Positions 1 through 10,215 of a stretch of 64,000 nt of DNA are shown one piece after another. The DNA is from an uncultured Hyphomicrobiaceae bacterium (GTDB lineage Bacteria; Pseudomonadota; Alphaproteobacteria; Rhizobiales; CAMYJA01): assembly GCA_947258705.1 (NCBI GenBank), contig CAMYJA010000007.1, positions 74,074 to 138,073 of the forward strand, given 5' to 3'. The notes beneath the pieces are model-generated. The model did not search any database. It worked only from the letters and a program-made list of their open reading frames with translations, and had not been told where the DNA came from. Positions within the stretch are counted from its first letter, which is position 1; every line of letters begins with the position of its first letter. The position numbers and the translations under genes were made by a program.

Positions 1-525
1 TGAGGGTGCCTTAATGACGTCATCAAAATGTCAACAATTTCATTAATGATGATGAAGTTTACAGGTGGCTGTAAGGAGAAAAATCGATATTCTGAAAGTC
101 TCATTTGTTTGGGCAGACAAGAAAAAACAATGAGATGTATTTGTAGCGCGTAGCGGAATTTGGGTTGTAAAAGGGACGCGGCTAGCAGGAAACCTGAACT
201 GGTACTGTTTCCATCCTTCACACAAATTAACTCAGAAAATTTGCTTCGTGCGATGCGAGATTTGCCTGAAGAAGTGCAAGGTCCGCCGCATTTCCTTCGC
301 TTCGACGGGTAAGTGGTTGGTCGCAAAACGGCTTAGAGTGGCCTCCTCGTTGATGCCGTGAAATGACCAACCTGTTCGAGCCAGGTGACCAGTGCCCTCT
401 TTGGTTCATCAGGCTCAATCGACCGGTCCAGCAATTTCTTCGGAACACAACCCCGCTGCCGAAGTGTTGCGGGGCCGGTCACATTCTCCCCCAACCTCCC
501 GCAGCTTCGCTCCCCTCACCCGCAC
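1..525. other. no supported gene
   Basis: Short open frames exist on both strands but none has a ribosome binding site, a recognisable domain or a convincing composition. The stretch is AT-richer than the genes that follow. It may hold the decayed end of a gene lying outside the window, but nothing in it could be identified. Confidence 0.5.
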
Positions 526-558
526 AATAAAAACCCGGCCACCAATATTTGGGCCAGG
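526..558 (-). terminator. Rho-independent terminator of rpmG
   Basis: Read on the minus strand, CCTGGCC (558-552) and GGCCGGG (540-534) form a 7-bp stem with one T-G wobble around an 11-nt loop. A run of five T follows. It lies about 70 nt beyond the rpmG stop codon and fits as its terminator. Confidence 0.65.
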
Positions 559-628
559 CTGAATTCAATTTCCTGCTGTAGAAATTCCGTGAAAAAAAGC
601 AAAACTTATGACCGGGCCATGCGCCTCG

Positions 629-796
629 TCACTTGATCTTTGATTCCTTGAAGTCGACGTGAGCGCGCTTCACGGGATCATATTTTTTCAGGACCAGTTT
701 TTCGGTCTGCGTCCGGGGGTTTTTCTTGGTCACATAATAATAACCCGTGTCGGCTGTGCTCACGAGCTTGATTTTCTGCGTATTTGACTTGGCCAT
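629..796 (-). CDS. rpmG: 50S ribosomal protein L33
   Basis: A 55-residue basic protein, the usual length of alphaproteobacterial L33, a component of the large ribosomal subunit near the E site. It starts [11 protein letters not shown] and ends [10 protein letters not shown], and carries the family signature [17 protein letters not shown] near residues 14-30. It has no cysteine, so it is the zinc-independent form. The ATG follows GGAG with 7-nt spacing. The gene stands alone, with a hairpin-type terminator downstream and a GC-rich hairpin in its leader. It is shorter than 60 codons and easily missed. Confidence 0.96.
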   Translation of the reverse strand: MAKSNTQKIKLVSTADTGYYYVTKKNPRTQTEKLVLKKYDPVKRAHVDFKESKIK

Positions 797-1165
797 TGAT
801 ATCTCCAAAAGAGTCGGGTCGGGGGGGCTTGAGAGCCCCGAGCGAAACCCATCCTCAAAACAACATTCGTCAGGAGTTTGACTGATTGGGAGCGCACTCT
901 ATAGGAGCGCCCCTTCATGTCAAGCATCTGGAACCCGCACCGTCAGAGATTTGTCGCAGGCATGACGCAGTAAACAATGAACATGCTTAACGGGATACTA
1001 ACCCGGATCTGCAAAACTTCAGATCCGTAACGTTGCAGATTGCCGCTCGCGTCAAATTGATGCCCCATTGGAATGATCATTTGGCCTTGTCGGTCTCTGC
1101 CGGTCGCGTTCCAGGTTTTGTCTTCCGTTCTGTCGGTTGTAATTATCGGGTTGTCTTTATTTGTC
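797..1165. other. intergenic region between divergent rpmG and carboxypeptidase gene
   Basis: The region must hold both promoters. The only distinct structure seen is a stem GGGGCT/AGCCCC with a 4-nt loop (824-839), which would sit in the rpmG leader about 30 nt before its start codon and could influence its translation. Open frames here are not supported. Confidence 0.45.
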
Positions 1166-2527
1166 ATGAAAATCAGTGGGTTCAGTTTCACAGGGCCGAA
1201 AATGAGATGCTTACGGCTCGTCGACAGCGCGTGTATTGCGCTGATTGCTCTGGCTATGGTGGCCGCCGGGCCGGTGACCGCTTCGGCCAAACCTAAATAT
1301 TCAGCAATCGTGATAGACCGGAATACAGGCAAGACCCTTTATTCAAGGAATGCGGACGCACAGCGATACCCAGCTTCTCTTACCAAAATGATGACGCTCT
1401 ATATCGTTTTCGATCTCATCGAGAGCGGGCGGTTGAGTTATAAGTCGCAATTGCGCGTGACGGCTAATGCCGCTCGACAGCAGCCGTCGAAACTCGGCCT
1501 GAAAACGAACTCGAAGATTTCTCTGCACAATGCCATCAGGGCGCTTGTGACGAAGTCCGCCAATGATGTGGCGGTGACGATTGCGGAAAACCTGGCGGGC
1601 ACGGAGGCAAAATTCGCGCGGATCATGACCTGGAAAGCGCGCCAGATCGGCATGAAAAAAACTGTCTTTAAAAATGCCTCGGGACTGCCCAATTCGCGGC
1701 AGGTAACGACGGCCCGGGACATGGCCATGCTCGGCGACCGGCTCATTGCTGATTTTCCCAAGCATTACAGCTTTTTCAAACAACGGTATTTTGCCTATAA
1801 GGGCCGGTCCTACCGCAATCACAATTCGCTTCTGCATAATTTCAAGGGTACGGACGGCATCAAAACCGGTTATACGCGGGCCTCCGGTTTTAACCTCGTG
1901 GCTTCGGTGAAACGTGGCGGCAAGCATCTCATCGGTGTGGTGATGGGCGGCAAAACCTCACGCCATCGCAACGCCAATATGCGAACCATGCTGGCCGGCG
2001 CGTTCAAGAAAGCCTCGAGGAAAAAGTCCCGGCGGGTCTATGCGGCGGCTCCGAGAACACGGATTGCCACGCCCATGATCGCCAATCTGAGGCCGGAAGA
2101 AAGCACACGGACTGTATCGCGCGGCCTCTCGCGCCCAAGCCGCGCAAAAGCTCGATTGAATGTCCCCATTCCCCAACCTGTTCTCAGGCGTCCGGTTCAA
2201 TACCGGGCGGCACAATCCAGGGGGCGAACGAAGCCTGTCCGGGTCGATGCCCGCCGGGCTCAAAACAACCGGGCGCATGGCCCGTTTCATATTCAGGTCG
2301 GCGCCTTCGCGACAAAACAAGAGGCAGAGACATCCCTCTGGCAGGTTCGCCGCCGTGTAGGGCCGGACCTGAACGCGCATAAGGCATTCACGCAGCCCTT
2401 CAACGCGAAAAACAAGAAGCTTTATTATCGTGCCCGCTTTGCCGGATTCACAAGGTCGCTGGCGTCATCTTTTTGCGACAAGGTGAAAGCCGCAAAATTC
2501 GATTGCATTGTAATGCGCGCCGAATAA
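1166..2527 (+). CDS. D-alanyl-D-alanine carboxypeptidase (PBP5/6 type, peptidase S11) with SPOR domain
   Basis: A periplasmic serine peptidase that trims the terminal D-Ala from peptidoglycan pentapeptides. The S11 catalytic motifs are present: SLTK (Ser71, Lys74), SAN (131-133) and KTG (233-235). A hydrophobic signal peptide ends near ASA (residue 40). The middle is long and rich in Arg, Ala and Pro. The last ~75 residues, beginning FHIQVGAFATKQEA, form a SPOR domain, which in this family binds denuded septal glycan and suggests a role in division. The frame is open back to 1073, but the ATG at 1166 or 1202 gives a normal signal peptide; 1166 was chosen and no strong ribosome binding site decides it. 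The gene converges with the aminotransferase, 26 bp away. Confidence 0.9.
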   Translation: MKISGFSFTGPKMRCLRLVDSACIALIALAMVAAGPVTASAKPKYSAIVIDRNTGKTLYSRNADAQRYPASLTKMMTLYIVFDLIESGRLSYKSQLRVTANAARQQPSKLGLKTNSKISLHNAIRALVTKSANDVAVTIAENLAGTEAKFARIMTWKARQIGMKKTVFKNASGLPNSRQVTTARDMAMLGDRLIADFPKHYSFFKQRYFAYKGRSYRNHNSLLHNFKGTDGIKTGYTRASGFNLVASVKRGGKHLIGVVMGGKTSRHRNANMRTMLAGAFKKASRKKSRRVYAAAPRTRIATPMIANLRPEESTRTVSRGLSRPSRAKARLNVPIPQPVLRRPVQYRAAQSRGRTKPVRVDARRAQNNRAHGPFHIQVGAFATKQEAETSLWQVRRRVGPDLNAHKAFTQPFNAKNKKLYYRARFAGFTRSLASSFCDKVKAAKFDCIVMRAE

Positions 2528-2553
2528 AGAGCAGTATTCGATGGCGCTCTTGA

Positions 2554-3771
<1,218 letters not shown>

Positions 3772-4025
3772 TTAAAATATTCGTGATTGGCATCATACGG
3801 TCCGGCACCCTGGGGTGTCGGAAGCGGGCAAAATAGTTCGCTCTCGCGCTTTATACAAGGGGCATCTCGCATTTACGGAGGCGCGGGGGCGGTTCGGTGG
3901 CTTTGTCATTTTATTAACGGCGATGAACACGAGCCTGTTTGCTGATCTTGTTTTGCACCACGAGATGCCCATGTTTTGATTATAAACTGGATTTCACACA
4001 GCCGGGTCGGAGAGGAAGTACCGCG

Positions 4026-4049
4026 CACCTGTTTGACGTAAAACAGGTG
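4026..4049. promoter_or_regulatory. perfect 9-bp inverted repeat, candidate operator
   Basis: CACCTGTTT at 4026-4034 and AAACAGGTG at 4041-4049 form a perfect inverted repeat around the 6-nt spacer GACGTA. It is centred about 66 bp before the dehydrogenase start, in the 340-bp gap between divergent aspC and the dehydrogenase. No T-run follows, so a protein-binding site is more likely than a terminator. The regulator is unknown. The rest of the gap (3763-4025 and 4050-4103) shows nothing else recognisable. Confidence 0.5.
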
Positions 4050-4103
4050 GTTTGCGGTGGTTTGAATTATCCCGGGGGGCGGCCATAGCATGGAGCCTCA
4101 GTG

Positions 4104-5177
4104 ATGAAGCACAATCTCAATCTATCCATTTCTCAAAACGCGGCATTCGCGGATCACGAAGAGGTCGTGTTCTGCGACGATCCGAATACCGGTCTTCGGG
4201 CGATCATTGCCGTGCACGACACGACGCTCGGCCCTGCTCTTGGCGGCACACGCATGTGGCCCTATGAAAGCGATGCCGCCGCCCTGCGCGACGTTCTGCG
4301 GCTCTCTTACGGCATGACCTTGAAAAATGCGCTCGCGGGCGTTCTATATGGCGGTGGAAAAGCGGTTATTATAGGCGATCCGAAACGGGACAAAACACCC
4401 GAACTGCTGACGAGTTTCGCCCATTATCTGAATCGCTTCGGCGGCCGGTTTATCACGGGTGAAGACGTAGGCATGCGTGTGGCGGATGCCGATATAATCG
4501 CTCGGGTCACGCCGCATATAAGGGGCACTTCTTCGGGCCATGCGGGTGATCCCTCGCCCTTCACGGCTTATGGCGTCTATTGCGGGCTTCTGGCTGCGGC
4601 CGAACATAAATATTGCAGCCTCGGCATTGAGGGGATGAGCGTTTCGGTCCAGGGACTCGGCGCCGTCGGTATGGCGCTTTGCCAATATCTGCACGATGCG
4701 GGAGCGGAGTTGTTCGTGTCGGATATTCGTATTGAGGCCGTGCGCGAGGCGCAGGACCGTTTTGGCGCATGCCCCGTGTCGCCCGAGGACTCGCACCGTG
4801 TGGCTGCCGACATTTATGCGCCATGCGCCCTGGGCGGCGGCCTCAACGCGCAGACCATACCGGACCTGACGGCGCGGGTGGTTGCCGGTTCGGCAAACAA
4901 TCAGCTCCGCTCCGCGCATGATGGCGATTTGCTGCAGCGGTCCGGCATTCTTTATGCGCCGGACTACGTGATCAATGCAGGCGGCGTTATTTCAATCGCC
5001 CATGACAAGCACGGTTATGATCCCGCCCGGCTACGGGCGCATGTTGCGGGAATTGGAGACACTTTGCGGGAGATTTTCGTTCGGTCTGAAAAAACCGGCC
5101 GTCCGACATCGCGCATTGCCGACGAACTGGCGCTCGCACGGATTGCGCCACCCCATGACCGTCACTTTGCCGCGTGA
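4104..5177 (+). CDS. Glu/Leu/Phe/Val dehydrogenase family (leucine dehydrogenase type)
   Basis: A 357-residue NAD-dependent amino acid dehydrogenase that oxidatively deaminates a branched-chain or related amino acid to its 2-oxo acid. Its length fits the short leucine/phenylalanine dehydrogenase branch and not glutamate dehydrogenase (about 450). Motifs are the glycine-rich GGTRMW start, the catalytic lysine segment in MTLKNALAGVLYGGGKAVI, GEDVGMRVADAD, and the Rossmann segment VSVQGLGAVGMALCQYL. ATG 4104 was chosen over the adjacent in-frame GTG at 4101 because GGAG at 4092-4095 is 8 nt before it. It stands alone, divergent from aspC, and an inverted repeat lies just upstream. Exact substrate is inferred only. 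Confidence 0.88.
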   Translation: MKHNLNLSISQNAAFADHEEVVFCDDPNTGLRAIIAVHDTTLGPALGGTRMWPYESDAAALRDVLRLSYGMTLKNALAGVLYGGGKAVIIGDPKRDKTPELLTSFAHYLNRFGGRFITGEDVGMRVADADIIARVTPHIRGTSSGHAGDPSPFTAYGVYCGLLAAAEHKYCSLGIEGMSVSVQGLGAVGMALCQYLHDAGAELFVSDIRIEAVREAQDRFGACPVSPEDSHRVAADIYAPCALGGGLNAQTIPDLTARVVAGSANNQLRSAHDGDLLQRSGILYAPDYVINAGGVISIAHDKHGYDPARLRAHVAGIGDTLREIFVRSEKTGRPTSRIADELALARIAPPHDRHFAA

Positions 5178-5200
5178 GTTTTAATCGGGCCGGGTGAATT

Positions 5201-6244
5201 CTATCCCCGTTTCGTGCCCTCAAAGCAGGCTTTCAGTGCCGCTGCCAAATTGCGCATCAGTTTAAAATAATGATCGGGTCCGGGCGCGATGGCCGCGCCC
5301 AGGGGATCGAGCGCGCCAAGCCGGGCAGGTGTTCCCTCGATCAGACGCCGCGCCAGCCCGGGTGGAAATTGCGCCTCCGTAAAAAGGCATTTCACGCGTC
5401 CCGATTTGAAGATATTTCTCAACTGAACCAGATGACGCGCACCCGGCTGGATATGTGCGTCCGACGCTACCGCGCCCCATGAACCGAGATCATAGCGCTT
5501 CTCGAAATATTGATAGGCGTCATGATAAACGATGAAGGGTTTTTGGTGGACGGAGGCCAGTTCGCTTCTCAATTCCAAGTCGAGCTCGCGCAAACGCCTG
5601 TTGAGCTCCGCCGCGTTTTTTCTGATCGTATCTGCGTGGATTTTATCGCGTTCCGCCGCCAGATCCGCAAGGGCGGTCACGAATTTCATTGCATTCGCGG
5701 GATCGAGCCAGAGATGGGGATCGAAACTTTCCTCATGATCCCTGTGGCGTGGGTTTCCGGGGTTCTCGGCGGCCGGTTCGCCGGCTTGACCTGACATCGC
5801 TTCGCGCGGCCAAAGTCCCGAGCCGCGAAAGTGATATCGCCTCATCCCGCCTATCTCCGCGAGCCAGAGTACCGTTGTCTTGCCGTTTAAACGCGAGATT
5901 GGGCGCTTAAGGCCTGTTTCGAAGCTTTCATCGACACCGATCACAATATCGGCCTTGCCGAGAAGGTCGATTTCGGACGGCCGCAATTTGTATCCATGTG
6001 GTGAGTGCGTGCCGCGGATAAGCAAATCAGGAGTGCCCGCTCCCTTGAATATGCCTGTCGCGAGTGAATGAAGGGGGGCTATGGTCGCCACCACTTTCAG
6101 CTCCGCCTGAGCATGGCCGGGGGCATGAAGCAGCATGGCGCCGCAAATCACGGCCAGGGTGCTGCGAAAGGCCCACTTCGACCACCCGTGCCCTATACTG
6201 ACGGGCTTTTGCGCCTGGTCCAGCTGCCGCACCTTATCGATCAC
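5201..6244 (-). CDS. znuA: zinc ABC transporter substrate-binding protein ZnuA
   Basis: The periplasmic zinc-binding protein of a high-affinity ZnuABC importer. It has a signal peptide with a hydrophobic core around residues 26-42 ending HAQA, then the cluster A-I fold. Candidate zinc ligands are the histidines in IAPLHSLATGI, GTHSPHGYKL and SFDPHLWLDPANA, plus an acidic residue late in the chain. A short His/Asp/Glu loop, HRDHEESFDPH, resembles the charged loop of ZnuA proteins. The assigned start is GTG, and a later in-frame GTG is possible. No znuB, znuC or zur lies next to it, so the permease and ATPase must be encoded elsewhere. A Zur-like palindrome lies 75 bp upstream. Confidence 0.92.
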   Translation of the reverse strand: MIDKVRQLDQAQKPVSIGHGWSKWAFRSTLAVICGAMLLHAPGHAQAELKVVATIAPLHSLATGIFKGAGTPDLLIRGTHSPHGYKLRPSEIDLLGKADIVIGVDESFETGLKRPISRLNGKTTVLWLAEIGGMRRYHFRGSGLWPREAMSGQAGEPAAENPGNPRHRDHEESFDPHLWLDPANAMKFVTALADLAAERDKIHADTIRKNAAELNRRLRELDLELRSELASVHQKPFIVYHDAYQYFEKRYDLGSWGAVASDAHIQPGARHLVQLRNIFKSGRVKCLFTEAQFPPGLARRLIEGTPARLGALDPLGAAIAPGPDHYFKLMRNLAAALKACFEGTKRG

Positions 6245-6318
6245 CCTTCATACTTCACCCCTATCGCGGGGTTTCATCCTGCTCGCGTCCTGCCGCAGAT
6301 TTATAACTGAAAATGAAG

Positions 6319-6337
6319 AATGTTACATCATAACATT
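6319..6337 (-). promoter_or_regulatory. Zur-box-like operator of znuA
   Basis: AATGTTA-CATCA-TAACATT is a perfect 7-5-7 palindrome. It resembles the Zur operators known upstream of znu genes in proteobacteria, which are AT-rich and built around a GTTATNNNATAAC-like core. It lies between znuA and the CelD-like gene, upstream of znuA only. Repression of znuA by Zur in zinc-replete cells is inferred. Confidence 0.75.
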
Positions 6338-6424
6338 TGTGCAATTTGCGATCGCTGTCATATGCTGATGTTATCAAACCGGGATGGACGGCCATGACGC
6401 CGGCGCAGACACCCAGGTCCGGTG

Positions 6425-7684
6425 TCAGGACCCGGTCAAGTTCTTCAGGCGCTGCCGCATGGCTTTGATCCGGTTGAACCGCGACTCCGAACTTTTGACC
6501 CAGCGCTTTAATCTCAGCTTGCCGATCATCGCCTGTTTGGCAAACCAGCCCCTGAGCGAGTTGGCACGGATTGAAACCATGAGTTCCGAATGCTGGTCAG
6601 CCCATTCGAATTTATAGGGTTCATCGCCGATGGAAAAATCAAACAACTCCCGGCCTTCCTCAGCCATGCGCTCCATCATATCCATGAGCAGCAGCGTGCC
6701 CGGCGAAAATCTTGTGTATTTGCTCAAGCCATAGGCCGTTTGATAGAGAATGAAACTCGACTTATCCGTCAGGCCAAAGGCACTCGCCAGACTTTCGCCG
6801 TTGAGATCAAGAGTGAAGACGCGCAGACTTTCCGTCATCTGGGCATCGCGGGCCAGCTTGTCGAAAAACCGTCCGGTTTCGGCATCAGCGAACGGATCGA
6901 TCGCACCTGTGCCTCTGACCTGATCGCGCTTCCACTGGATGGTTTGAAGGATCATTTCGGCGCGGTCATCGGGCATGGTCAATTCGCGGAACTGCAAAGT
7001 TCCCTGTTCCGCGAGGGACCTTGCCTTGTCTTTCAGGCGACGCCGGGATTTGGCCCCGCGGCGGCGCTGATAATAAGCCTGCCAATCGGCGCCGATATTC
7101 GCAGCGTGATAGCCCAGGCCAAAATCATACGCATCGGTCCGGTAGAATGGATTTTTCAGGCCTGCCAGGAGTTCGGGCTGCTTTGGGAGATAAAGGAGAT
7201 CCACATCCGGGCATTCCATCAGAACGTTTTGCCAGATTTGTTTCGTGTTCCGGGCATTGAGCGTCGCGAAGAACTCTTTGTCGATCAGCGGCGCATTGTA
7301 GTCGCTCAAATGATGTCCGAGCCAGATCAACCGGCTTGTCCCCCAGCGCCGCTCGATTGCCAAAGGCAGGATCAGCTTGAGATCTTCTGCCTGATCGACA
7401 AAAATTATACGCGGCGATAGAGATGATGCCTGATCGCTCTCCTGAAAGGCCTGCCACCAGTTTTTCAACCAGTTTATCGACTGAAAGGGCTGGGCAATGG
7501 CAGTGGATTGAAATGCACGCCATTCGGCCTCACAGGCGTTCAAATCGTCGTAAATCCGGTAATGAAACACTTGTCCAGCCTCGCCGCGCCGTTTAAACGG
7601 CCAGGATAACGGGAGGGCTGATGCGAGCGCCGATTGCTCCTTCAGGTCAGCGCGTCTCCACTCATTGCTGTCTTGCAACGTCAT
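6425..7684 (-). CDS. GNAT-fold acetyltransferase, CelD/BcsL-like (Acetyltransf_6)
   Basis: A 419-residue protein of the family annotated as cellulose biosynthesis CelD or FemAB-like acyltransferase. It has an N-terminal domain around YDDLNACEAEWRAFQ and INWLKNWWQAFQ (residues 45-95). The C-terminal GNAT half contains LDLNGESLASAFGLTDKSSFILYQTAYG and FSPGTLLLMDMMERMAEEG, the usual acyl-CoA-binding region. No membrane segment or signal peptide was seen. Members modify polysaccharides or amino sugars, but no polysaccharide locus surrounds it, so the substrate is unknown. The ATG follows GAGAG with 8-nt spacing. Confidence 0.8.
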   Translation of the reverse strand: MTLQDSNEWRRADLKEQSALASALPLSWPFKRRGEAGQVFHYRIYDDLNACEAEWRAFQSTAIAQPFQSINWLKNWWQAFQESDQASSLSPRIIFVDQAEDLKLILPLAIERRWGTSRLIWLGHHLSDYNAPLIDKEFFATLNARNTKQIWQNVLMECPDVDLLYLPKQPELLAGLKNPFYRTDAYDFGLGYHAANIGADWQAYYQRRRGAKSRRRLKDKARSLAEQGTLQFRELTMPDDRAEMILQTIQWKRDQVRGTGAIDPFADAETGRFFDKLARDAQMTESLRVFTLDLNGESLASAFGLTDKSSFILYQTAYGLSKYTRFSPGTLLLMDMMERMAEEGRELFDFSIGDEPYKFEWADQHSELMVSIRANSLRGWFAKQAMIGKLRLKRWVKSSESRFNRIKAMRQRLKNLTGS

Positions 7685-7921
7685 CTATTGGTCTCTCAAA
7701 AAAACCCGATTGTAATTCTTCCCAGGAAGCGCAATCAGTACGCTCTTCACAGCGAACCGTTTCACCCGATTTCCCATGCCGAATGCGTGTTTGCATCATG
7801 CATGTCAGCTAATGCATGATTCACACCATTTTCGGCCTGCGCGCTCAGAATAGGCACTGATTGTTAAATAAAGAGAAATACAAAGGATGAGGGTTAATCG
7901 CGCGTTACGGGGGAATGGCGC

Positions 7922-7960
7922 AAAAAAAACCGGACCGCCACGTGATGCGCCGGTCCGGTT
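7922..7960 (-). terminator. strong Rho-independent terminator
   Basis: On the minus strand, AACCGGACCG (7960-7951) pairs perfectly with CGGTCCGGTT (7937-7928) around a 13-nt loop, followed by a run of T's (eight A's on the plus strand, 7922-7929). It would end the small RNA and any read-through from the LysR gene. Confidence 0.85.
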
Positions 7961-8046
7961 CAGTCTCTGGGTTCCGCGCCATTATTGGGAATGGCGCAGT
8001 GAAGGTCCTTAGGGAGGATTGCCTTCGTTGCTGCCTCTCGACAACA
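7922..8046 (-). ncRNA. probable small regulatory RNA, suhB/mmgR-like
   Basis: On the minus strand, downstream of the LysR gene, there is a candidate promoter (TTGATG, 16 nt, TATTTT ending near 8052). It is followed by a structured stretch containing the CCTCCCT anti-Shine-Dalgarno motif (RC of 8011-8017) in the context AAGGCAATCCTCCCTAAGGA, then a perfect 8-bp hairpin (7997-7990 with 7983-7976), then a strong terminator. An exposed CCUCCC loop followed by a Rho-independent terminator is the hallmark of the suhB/mmgR (alpha-r8) family of alphaproteobacterial RNAs. The family match is from memory, and the 5' end is an estimate. Confidence 0.5.
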
Positions 8047-8149
8047 TGACAAAAAAATAGTCCATGCGGAGAAATCATCAAGGGCTGGCTTTGCATATGA
8101 GGCATGCATTAAATGCATGGCATGTCCTTAAAGGCCTGAATTCATTTCC

Positions 8150-9037
8150 CTAATCCTTCCATTGCCGTGCCTTGGAGACCAGAAAATCCCTTAAAACATC
8201 GATCCTTTTGGATTTTCTGTGTTCCTCCGGATAGACATAGAACACGTCAAGTTCCGGCATATCGACATTACGCAATACAGGAACCAGAAAACTGTCATCG
8301 CGAACCATATAGTCCGGCAGTACGGCCAGTCCCAGACCAGCCTTGACCGCCTGTTTTTGCGCATAAACGCCGTTGGTTTTGAGCACGGGTTTGCGCCGGC
8401 TGCCGTCCTCCCGGACCAGATCGAGACGGTTGGCGGGCAAGAAATGTATCGGCGCCGTCTCGCCGAGCAGCATGATGTCGTGACTGTTCAGTTCCTCGCA
8501 GCTGCGCGGCGTGCCCGAGCGCTTGAGATAATCGGCGGAGGCATAAATATGGAAATGCACAGTAAACATCTTCTTGCGGATCAGCCCCGATTGCTGGGGC
8601 TCGCGAAACCGGATCGCAACCTCCGTGACCCCCGGCGAGAGTTCAAGCTCTTCGTCCGTGAGTTGCAGCTCGAGATCGATATCGGGGTAGAGTTTCATGA
8701 ATTCCGGCAGGCGCGGAACGAGCCAGATGGATCCCAGGCCTATGGGTACCGTTATTTTCAGGGGGCCGAACGGCTTTTCCCTGGTATCGTTGATCAAGGT
8801 TTCCGCGGCTTGTAGTTTTTCACGTATCTCGGTGGCTGTGTGCATGAGCATCTGGCCCTGCTCCGTCAGCGTCAATCCGCGTGCATGACGGTGAAACAGC
8901 GCGACGTTAAGCTCGTGTTCGAGCGCGCTTACCTGACGGCTCACCGACGACTGGTTGATCTTGAGCAACTCACCCGCGCGCGTGAAACTGCCGGCTTCGG
9001 CAGTGGCGTGAAATATTCTCAGCTTGTCCCAATCCAT
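8150..9037 (-). CDS. lsrB: LysR-type transcriptional regulator of the LsrB/VtlR type
   Basis: A 295-residue LysR regulator. The N-terminal winged helix-turn-helix starts MDWDKLRIFHATAEAGSFTR and includes INQSSVSRQVSALE (27-41). The effector-binding domain spans about residues 90-290. The opening sequence and the position beside trxB match LsrB of Sinorhizobium and VtlR of Brucella and Agrobacterium. Those proteins control envelope and oxidative-stress genes and the AbcR small RNAs. The adjacent candidate small RNA on the same strand is therefore notable. The gene follows trxB on the minus strand across an 84-bp gap. Orthology rests on remembered similarity and synteny. Confidence 0.85.
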   Translation of the reverse strand: MDWDKLRIFHATAEAGSFTRAGELLKINQSSVSRQVSALEHELNVALFHRHARGLTLTEQGQMLMHTATEIREKLQAAETLINDTREKPFGPLKITVPIGLGSIWLVPRLPEFMKLYPDIDLELQLTDEELELSPGVTEVAIRFREPQQSGLIRKKMFTVHFHIYASADYLKRSGTPRSCEELNSHDIMLLGETAPIHFLPANRLDLVREDGSRRKPVLKTNGVYAQKQAVKAGLGLAVLPDYMVRDDSFLVPVLRNVDMPELDVFYVYPEEHRKSKRIDVLRDFLVSKARQWKD

Positions 9038-9121
9038 ATGGCGGCGCGTCTCGTCGGCTTGGCCCTTAACTTGTCGGGCCGTTATTAAAACAAAATGTTC
9101 CGATGCTGAAGATTTGTCGCA

Positions 9122-10099
<978 letters not shown>

Positions 10100-10215
10100 T
10101 CATTTCAGAATTTGAAAGAAGGGTATGCTCAAATATCGAGCGGCCGTAGTGTGAATTTTATGTTGCAGCATATATCGCCCCGCGGTCCGTCCCGGTCAAT
10201 AGGGCAAATGACCGC

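Noticed and set aside
824-839. Rho-independent terminator in the rpmG leader
   Set aside because: The stem is not followed by a T-run on either strand, so it is noted only as a leader hairpin.
6590-7420. 276-codon plus-strand frame
   Set aside because: It lies wholly antisense to the CelD-like acetyltransferase gene, which has clear motifs and a ribosome binding site.
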